Positions 47,126 through 53,365 of a stretch of DNA of 56,295 nt are shown here, piece by piece (the stretch's first letter is position 1; each line of letters opens with the position of its first letter). The DNA comes from a virus. The notes beneath the pieces are model-generated. The model searched no databases. It was not told where the DNA came from and saw only the letters and a list, made by a program, of their open reading frames with translations. A program made the translations under genes and the position numbers. The stretch spans positions 1-56,295 of IMG/VR virus record IMGVR_UViG_3300036832_000712. One strand, written 5' to 3'.

Positions 47126-47581
47126 GTGGCCAATCAGACTCCGCATGAGCAGCCCAAGGCCGATCCGCACAAGGCTGATCCCGCACCTGTGCAGTATGTG
47201 GTCAGTCTTACGCCCGAGCAGAACGAGGCTCGTCTCAAACGGGCGGCTGTAGAGCCGCCGCCACCTCCTCAGCAGATGGAGGTGGGTGGTACTGGAACTG
47301 CAAAGGTAAGCTTCAAGGACGTGCATGGTGCTGACGTCAAGGTCGCGTTTGCCACATGGGAATCCGTAGGTCCTGTGACGGTGATACCAGACGACAAGGA
47401 CCCGACCAGCGCCAAGTTGGAGGCAACTGCCCCTGGCCGTGCACAGATCAAGGCCACCACGACGAGCGAGGCTGGTTCGCCGGCGGAAGCAGCGACCGAG
47501 ATCATGGTGATCCAGACGGGTACGCCCGTCGAAGGTAAGATCGAGCTTTCGCTTCAACCGGCCAAAGCCAAGGCGAAGTAG
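47126..47581 (+). CDS. Decoration-like protein with Ig-like domain
   Basis: 151 residues from GTG. Pro-rich N-terminus, then a beta domain with TGTAKVSFKDVHGADVKVAF, GPVTVIPDDKDPTSAKLEAT, GRAQIKATTT, the look of a bacterial Ig-like fold, and a Lys/Ala tail. Immediately after the capsid gene, the usual place of decoration proteins. AGGGAG precedes the start. Confidence 0.6.
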   Translation: MANQTPHEQPKADPHKADPAPVQYVVSLTPEQNEARLKRAAVEPPPPPQQMEVGGTGTAKVSFKDVHGADVKVAFATWESVGPVTVIPDDKDPTSAKLEATAPGRAQIKATTTSEAGSPAEAATEIMVIQTGTPVEGKIELSLQPAKAKAK

Positions 47582-47613
47582 GCGAAGCCGGCACAGCATC
47601 GCAGGAGTTTTCC

Positions 47614-48003
47614 ATGCCTACCCAGATCATCGACACCTCACTGCATGTTGCCGCGTTCCCGCCGCAGTACACCGGGCCCGGGAACCTGATCGGCAATCCC
47701 GTGAACTCGCGTGGAGCGGATGTCTACGGTTTCTTCACGTCATCCACCGGCAACGCGGTGCAGATCAACGTCGGGTTCCAGCCGCTGCAGGTTGATGTTA
47801 TCGACGTCGCCGGAGTAGTGACGTGGTCCTGGATGCTTGGCATGCCGCCGACCAACAGCATCAAGACAGCAACCGCTGCCATGACGATCGACACCGGTAG
47901 CGCCATCACGGTCGCTACCGACGTGGCCGGTAATGGCACAGTGACCCTCTCGTCCGCGTTGTGCGGTAACGCCAAAACGATCTGCTACCACGTTATGGGC
48001 TGA
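47614..48003 (+). CDS. Hypothetical structural protein
   Basis: 129 residues. MPTQIIDTSLHVAAFPPQYT, GFFTSSTGNAVQINVGFQPL and WSWMLGMPPTNSIKTATAAM suggest a beta-rich small capsid or head-tail protein. Not recognised. Confidence 0.6.
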   Translation: MPTQIIDTSLHVAAFPPQYTGPGNLIGNPVNSRGADVYGFFTSSTGNAVQINVGFQPLQVDVIDVAGVVTWSWMLGMPPTNSIKTATAAMTIDTGSAITVATDVAGNGTVTLSSALCGNAKTICYHVMG

Positions 48004-48006
48004 TCC

Positions 48007-48447
48007 GTGGCTATCGCCGGCGTCACCGAGACTGCGATCCTGCAACTGATCTACACTGCCACCGCATGGGCGAACTATGCGGACAACGCCGCTAATAGCC
48101 CGCAGACCAACATCGCGATCGCGTTGCACACGGCCGATCCGGGCACGAGTGGCAACCAGGCGACCAGCGAGGTCGTCTATACGGGTTACGCGCGTGCGAG
48201 CGTAGCGCGTACGATCGGTGGGTGGACCGTGGTGGGTGTCGGCCCCGCGAACTGCTCGCCGGTTTCCAACATCACGTTCCCGGTCGGCGGCACGGGCGCG
48301 GGTGGAACCGTCACCAACTTTACCACAGGTAAGACCGGCGGCGGCGCGACACCGATCCTGTGGAGCGGCACGGTCACGCCGAATATTGTCGCCGGAGCGG
48401 GAGTCACGCCAGTTCTCACGACTGCAACAACTATCACGTTGTCATGA
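48007..48447 (+). CDS. Phage structural protein, tail-fibre/head-adapter type
   Basis: 146 residues from GTG. AIALHTADPGTSGNQATSEV VYTGYARASVARTIGGWTVV then beta-rich FPVGGTGAGGTVTNFTTGKT. The LHTADPG...ATSEVVYTGYAR pattern is a family seen among phage structural genes. Exact place in the virion unknown. Confidence 0.65.
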   Translation: MAIAGVTETAILQLIYTATAWANYADNAANSPQTNIAIALHTADPGTSGNQATSEVVYTGYARASVARTIGGWTVVGVGPANCSPVSNITFPVGGTGAGGTVTNFTTGKTGGGATPILWSGTVTPNIVAGAGVTPVLTTATTITLS

Positions 48448-48614
48448 GCTATGCCGACGATATTGATTGTCCGCGCTGCGCAGAATTACGTGGCCGTGCT
48501 GTCAAGATGCGTACTGTGACGATCGGACGAACGCTGATTAAAACCTGTTACGAATGTCCAAGCTGTGACTATGTGATTACGCTCAGACCTGAGCACTACA
48601 GTGAACCATGCTGA
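48444..48614 (+). CDS. Zinc-ribbon small protein
   Basis: 56 residues: MSYADDIDCPRCAELRGRAV, then KMRTVTIGRTLIKTCYECPSCDYVITLRPEHYSEPC. Two CxxC pairs (CPRC and CPSC) form a clear zinc ribbon. ATG overlaps the preceding stop. Function unknown. Confidence 0.65.
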   Translation: MSYADDIDCPRCAELRGRAVKMRTVTIGRTLIKTCYECPSCDYVITLRPEHYSEPC

Positions 48615-49038
48615 CGCATTCCGGCGCTGTCTGATCGAGCTCGACGTCGTCGGGATGTGCGATCTATGGTTTCACATCGCGCCGCATCTGCCGCAGCCGA
48701 AGAACAACGATGAAGCGCTGGCGACGTTGCACTATGCGCGCACCGAGGCTAGGTCTATCCCCCTAAAGCTGCGTTGTTATTCGCATGCTTGGCTGTGCGA
48801 GCGCGGACTGCCGTCAGCTTTGCCTGATCATTGGAAGCCGAAGGCGGCGCGGCTCTATCCGCACAGCGTAAACGCTGTGGGCATTGCCGTAAAAGCAATG
48901 TCGGCGGCTAGTGTTCCCCGCGCCAAAGCGATCGAGAAGGCGATGTCAGATGCGGTGCTGGAATGCTACGCGGATGGCGTCACCGATACGGACGCGATCA
49001 AGGCTCGGATGGCTGCGGCCCGCCACGCCATTGAATGA
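48601..49038 (+). CDS. Conserved phage structural-region protein
   Basis: 145 residues from GTG, overlapping the zinc-ribbon gene by 14 bases. LALRHYARTEARS-type ATLHYARTEARSIPLKLRCY SHAWLCERGLPSALPDHWKP and LYPHSVNAVGIAVKAMSAAS match a family widespread beside capsid genes, function unknown. Confidence 0.7.
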   Translation: MNHADAFRRCLIELDVVGMCDLWFHIAPHLPQPKNNDEALATLHYARTEARSIPLKLRCYSHAWLCERGLPSALPDHWKPKAARLYPHSVNAVGIAVKAMSAASVPRAKAIEKAMSDAVLECYADGVTDTDAIKARMAAARHAIE

Positions 49039-50114
49039 TCAGGACACAGACACTCAGCGCAGGCCGGGCCGGTCTGGGATCGGTGGTTGTCACTGATCTA
49101 AATTCCGGCAAGACGCAGCTCGTCTCGAATATCGGAGTCGCCACTTCGCTGCTACCGCCGCTGGCTGCGTTCGCGGCGGTAGGCCGGGCGAGCGGCGCTG
49201 GCGTCGCTTCTTCTTTCAGTACTATCCCGGGCGGTAAGCCAAAGAAGGTCAAGGGTCGTGCGGATGGGGTCGGGGCGGCGCGCGCATCGAGCGTCCGCGG
49301 GTCCGCCGGCTTCGCCACGGCGAGCGGAGCGGGGGGCGCCGAGGGCGCTTCGGCGGTCCTTACGGATGCTGCCGGCGTGGCCTTTGGTGCTGGCACAGGC
49401 CACGCATCCGCGCCATCCATGTCCGGCGTGGCGGCATTCGCGGCCGGCTTTGGCAGCGCGGCCGGAGTAGCCATAGCTGGCGTTGCAGGTTTCGCCGATG
49501 CGTTCGGCGGGGCGCTGGGTGTCGCCGGCACCGGCGTCGTCGGGCTCGCCAGCGGCTACGGGAATGCATTCGCGGAGTATGCCTTTGAGGCCGAGTCGAC
49601 CGGCCTGGCGATCGGCGCCGGGGATGCCACCGCGGCGATGCCTGAGATCGCCGCTGGCGTCGCCGGTGGCATCAGCGGGGCTGTCAGCTCGGGCTCGCTC
49701 GTGGCTGCCGCCGTGGGGGCGGCGCAGGCGAGTGGTAATGCCGTTGGCGCGGCGTTTGGAGCGGTGGTTGCGCGAGCCGGTGGCGTGGGTGCAGCAGCGG
49801 CGGTCGGCGGTGCGATCGCCCAGGCCACTGGCGTAGCTGCGGGTGTTGGCGACCTGAAGGCTGGTGCGGGTTCTCTTGGTCAGGCTCCCGCGACCTCCGA
49901 TGCGGCTGCGGTCAGCTCGACGCTCGGGGTGCGGTTCTCGTTCGGGCAGGCTGATGGCGTCGGGCTCGCATTTGCACCGACGCCGCATATTGGCTTCGCA
50001 TACGGCTTCGCCGCTGGTGTCGGCGCTGCATATGGCAGCGTTCCGTCTCCCAAGCAGCTCATGTCGCTGTACGGGCGCCGGAGCGGCATGAGCCTTCAAG
50101 GGAGTGCCTCATAG
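49035..50114 (+). CDS. Ala/Gly-rich repetitive virion protein
   Basis: 359 residues. After a basic N-terminus homologous in pattern to residues 5-25 of the 618-2195 protein, almost the whole length is Ala/Gly-rich with repeated GFAxAFGGALGVAGxG-like motifs, ending in a short conserved-looking SPKQLMSLYGRRSGM. Probably a fibrous or shell-lining virion protein. Overlaps previous stop by 4 bases. Confidence 0.65.
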   Translation: MIRTQTLSAGRAGLGSVVVTDLNSGKTQLVSNIGVATSLLPPLAAFAAVGRASGAGVASSFSTIPGGKPKKVKGRADGVGAARASSVRGSAGFATASGAGGAEGASAVLTDAAGVAFGAGTGHASAPSMSGVAAFAAGFGSAAGVAIAGVAGFADAFGGALGVAGTGVVGLASGYGNAFAEYAFEAESTGLAIGAGDATAAMPEIAAGVAGGISGAVSSGSLVAAAVGAAQASGNAVGAAFGAVVARAGGVGAAAAVGGAIAQATGVAAGVGDLKAGAGSLGQAPATSDAAAVSSTLGVRFSFGQADGVGLAFAPTPHIGFAYGFAAGVGAAYGSVPSPKQLMSLYGRRSGMSLQGSAS

Positions 50115-50155
50115 CCTGGTGTCTGGTATATTCGCGGCAAATAAGGATTTGCACG

Positions 50156-50437
50156 ATGATGAACAGCATACGCATCGAGCGGGCGCAGAACGGCTTTGTT
50201 GTCTGCATGGATGATCCGGCGATCGTCGCCAAGAATCAGAAATCCGATGGCCCGTACAGGAGCCCGGAGCGTCAATTTGTTTTTGACGATGAGGCTGGCG
50301 TCATCGCGTTCATCACTAAGAATCTCGACAAGATCATCCCGGAGAAAGACGAGTACGCCAGTAGTTTCGACACGGCGGCCAAAGAGGGCGAGGATGAGGA
50401 AGATGAGGATGAGGCAGAAGAGGATGAGGACAAATGA
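50156..50437 (+). CDS. Acidic-tailed small virion-region protein
   Basis: 93 residues. MMNSIRIERAQNGFVVCMDD PAIVAKNQ, RQFVFDDEAGVIAFITKNLD K and an Asp/Glu-only tail. A small family with this pattern is common near adaptor genes of podophages. Unknown. Confidence 0.6.
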   Translation: MMNSIRIERAQNGFVVCMDDPAIVAKNQKSDGPYRSPERQFVFDDEAGVIAFITKNLDKIIPEKDEYASSFDTAAKEGEDEEDEDEAEEDEDK

Positions 50438-50865
50438 GCACAGTGCTTCCTGAGGACAACGAACCGGCGCCGCGCAATGCACGTTCCAAGGTATCCGATG
50501 TGTCGCCTGGTGCGCCAATGGACAAGATGTTGGCGATGAGTGCAGCGTTTCCTGAGGATAACAAGTCAGTGCCACCTGCGCCGCCAACTGGTGCATCTGC
50601 GCCAGTTGCGCCACCCGCGCCAAAGCCGTTGGCGCGGTTCAAGGTCATCCTGGAAGAGGACGCCGCGATCCCGCCGACCGGGCTTTTCATTTCGGCCAAT
50701 GGCAGGCCGTACCTGCTGATGGCCGGCGTCGAGGCACAGGTGCCGCAGGAAGTGCTGAGCGTCTTAAACGACGCGGTGACCTCGGTACCGGTTATCGACC
50801 CGCAGACGCAGCGGGTCACCGGCTATCGTTCACGGCTGCGGTTTCCCTATAGACGGATCGAATAG
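50434..50865 (+). CDS. Hypothetical virion-region protein
   Basis: 143 residues. Pro-rich N-terminus, then KVILEEDAAIPPTGLFISAN GRPYLLMAGVEAQVPQEVLS and QRVTGYRSRLRFPYRRIE. Seen next to adaptor proteins in related phages by pattern; function unknown. Confidence 0.6.
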   Translation: MSTVLPEDNEPAPRNARSKVSDVSPGAPMDKMLAMSAAFPEDNKSVPPAPPTGASAPVAPPAPKPLARFKVILEEDAAIPPTGLFISANGRPYLLMAGVEAQVPQEVLSVLNDAVTSVPVIDPQTQRVTGYRSRLRFPYRRIE

Positions 50866-50872
50866 GTGATCC

Positions 50873-51652
50873 ATGCAAACTGGAGAGCTCCTGGCCGAGC
50901 TGCGGCATCACGTGCTCCGCGATGTTTCCGATCAGGTCGCTGGCGCGTCAGACTATCTGTGGTCCGACAACGGGCTGATCCGATATATCAACGAGGGGCA
51001 GAACCGGTTTGCCCGGCAGACCAAGTGCATCCGTGACGCAAGCACACCTGCGGTGTGCCAGTTTACGACGGTGTCAGATCAGGAGTTCTACACGCTCGAT
51101 CCGCATGTCATCAGCGTGCTGTCGGTGCGGATGACCGGAGACAGGGCCGACATGGCCCGCGCCGGGCATAGTGACCTCGATACCTACCGCCAGCCCGACA
51201 CCTACTTTTTTGATCCAGGTCAACTTTCGAGCATGCCGCCCGGCAAGCCGGTGGCGTGGACGACCGATGAAGGTGTGATCCAGGACACCAACGGCTCCTA
51301 CACGGCGATTCAATTGCGGCTCTACCCGGTGCCGTTGACGCCGTATTCGGGGATTGTCGGTAACATGCGGGTGGCGCGGTTGCCGCTCGTTCCCTTGAGC
51401 ATCAGTCAGCCGGACGGTGTTCCTGAAATTCCAGAAGAGCACCACATGGATATACTGAATTGGGCGGCGTACCTGGCGCTGCGTGGAGTTGACCTCGACG
51501 TCGCCGGTGGTGGTGCCTGGGATCGCGCCAAGGAGTTCCGGGCTGCGTTCGACGACGCGATCAAAGACATGCAGCGAGATGCTCAGTCCAAGATGTTCAA
51601 GCCCCTGCAATGGGGCTTCGGCAGGAACGGATGGTCCTACGAGAGGTACTGA
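50873..51652 (+). CDS. Head-tail adaptor-like protein
   Basis: 259 residues. Residues 1-60 are helical (LLAELRHHVLRDVSDQVAGA SDYLWSDNGLIRYINEGQNR FARQT), a standard adaptor start; then RMTGDRADMARAG, beta strands and LNWAAYLALRGVDLDVAGGG AWDRAKEFRAAFDDA. Matches the adaptor-type (DUF6682-like) proteins that connect portal and tail in podophages. Family name is by pattern. Confidence 0.65.
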   Translation: MQTGELLAELRHHVLRDVSDQVAGASDYLWSDNGLIRYINEGQNRFARQTKCIRDASTPAVCQFTTVSDQEFYTLDPHVISVLSVRMTGDRADMARAGHSDLDTYRQPDTYFFDPGQLSSMPPGKPVAWTTDEGVIQDTNGSYTAIQLRLYPVPLTPYSGIVGNMRVARLPLVPLSISQPDGVPEIPEEHHMDILNWAAYLALRGVDLDVAGGGAWDRAKEFRAAFDDAIKDMQRDAQSKMFKPLQWGFGRNGWSYERY

Positions 51653-51653
51653 T

Positions 51654-53360
51654 ATGCGATGGCAGGACTTACCTACTTCGCAGAACGTCGTGGATCGTCG
51701 TGGGCAACCATCGGCGTCGTACTTGAATCCGATTATGAACGCGGGTGCAAACATAGTTGGTAATTTGGGTAATGCAGGAGGACTGATTTACGACGCAGTG
51801 CGTGGCGGTGCTCCACCGGCAACAGGGTTGGCTGCACAAGCTGGCATGAACTCGATTCCTTACAATCCGAGAGCGCTTCTTGTTAATTCACTTACTCGGC
51901 CATTCGGTTTTGCCGCCGGTGGGATTGTTCCAGCTATGAGGGGTACTGACATGGTAGCGCTCAGACGCGGCGTAGCGCGTTACGCCAACGGCACTCCGGA
52001 TGTGTCGCAGGTGCCTGGGCCAGGCCAGCCAGGGTTTCAAGGATTGACCGGCCTGCCGCTCACGCTGGCAATGGAGCAGCGGGCACGGGCGCGCAATGCT
52101 GCCGGTACACCAGGCACCATAGAGGATACTCTGCGAGACCGAGATGAGCTGCAGCGTTCGCCGGCAGCCATAGCAGCAGATTTTGCCCGGATGTATCCGG
52201 AGAGGATGCCACAGGTACAGGATCAGCAGCGCATATTCGGGCTGCAGGCAGCGGCGGGACAGACCCCCGGTGGTGAGTCATTGGAGAGTGCGCAGAGTAG
52301 ATGGGAGCAGCAGCATCCATCAGCAGCATCACCGGCACCGGCTGGTCCAAGTTTTCGTGAGATGCTTGGTAATGTGATTGGCATGCATGGTCGGGAAGCG
52401 CAGGCGAGTCCACTTGGTACGCCCACTTCAGGAGTGAATATAATTCCACCAGGAACCAAACCCGAAAGCCAGCCAATTACTTCCGGATCGCCGCTCGGTT
52501 CTATCGGGGATTTACTTACTGGTGGGTATGCCAATGTTTTGGCGAATCCGAATGCGTCGGCATTTTCTCAGTATCTTGCTCAGTCAGCTCAGGATCGTAT
52601 AAACGCGCAAATGAATCGCTGGCAAATACAAAATCTTACTACCGGGCCGTCTAATGCTGAGAAACTGGTCAAAGGTCTTTTTGGTACCCAAGCTGACTGG
52701 AAGAATATTCAAGATCGTGATGCCGCAGCGACGGCGTTAGGTCATCCGTTGGCGCAACAGCGTCTTTTGAACGACCCAAATGAGTTGGCGAAGGCTACGC
52801 AGGACCCAGTTGGATATTCTCAGAGTCCTGACTTTACTCAATACATGAAGACAGCGGTAGACAATCACAATGCAGCGCATGACCCGGGCGGGGTCATGCA
52901 CCCTGATGGTTCAGTTAAGATACCAGAGAACCCTTACAAGCTTGCACGAGTAACAACTACGACCGGCGCTACGTTGCCGGAGGCGCTTGCTAGTACTGAG
53001 CCGCATCAATATACGCGCGAAGAATTTGCTAACATCGTGGGCAAGATGCCGGTGAAAATGGTGGAAATGATGTTTGGTCACCAACTCGCGCATGTTGCGA
53101 CTCCGCAAGAAGACGTGACGAAGACGTTGTTTGGTACTTACACGAACGATTTTCTTGCTGAGCATGCCAAGACTAACCAGCTGATGGAAGCAGGTAAGAC
53201 GTTGACTGGAAGTGAGAAGGCAAAGAACATGGCTGCGATTATAGAACAGCAAAAGAGAGAGAAGGAAAAGAGGGACGCCCTCATGAATGCGATGTCTGCA
53301 CCTGCTGGAGTAGGTCAGAAACAGTTCCCACTTCCACCAGGGCAGACGGACGATAGGTAA
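51654..53360 (+). CDS. Internal virion protein, large low-complexity
   Basis: 568 residues. MRWQDLPTSQNVVDRRGQPS and MRGTDMVALRRGVARYANGT, then Gln/Pro/Ala-rich helices with HEPHQYTREEFANIVGKMPV. No catalytic motif. Between the adaptor and a giant protein with HExxH, hence probably a virion-internal or ejected protein. Confidence 0.6.
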   Translation: MRWQDLPTSQNVVDRRGQPSASYLNPIMNAGANIVGNLGNAGGLIYDAVRGGAPPATGLAAQAGMNSIPYNPRALLVNSLTRPFGFAAGGIVPAMRGTDMVALRRGVARYANGTPDVSQVPGPGQPGFQGLTGLPLTLAMEQRARARNAAGTPGTIEDTLRDRDELQRSPAAIAADFARMYPERMPQVQDQQRIFGLQAAAGQTPGGESLESAQSRWEQQHPSAASPAPAGPSFREMLGNVIGMHGREAQASPLGTPTSGVNIIPPGTKPESQPITSGSPLGSIGDLLTGGYANVLANPNASAFSQYLAQSAQDRINAQMNRWQIQNLTTGPSNAEKLVKGLFGTQADWKNIQDRDAAATALGHPLAQQRLLNDPNELAKATQDPVGYSQSPDFTQYMKTAVDNHNAAHDPGGVMHPDGSVKIPENPYKLARVTTTTGATLPEALASTEPHQYTREEFANIVGKMPVKMVEMMFGHQLAHVATPQEDVTKTLFGTYTNDFLAEHAKTNQLMEAGKTLTGSEKAKNMAAIIEQQKREKEKRDALMNAMSAPAGVGQKQFPLPPGQTDDR

Positions 53361-53365
53361 GGACG

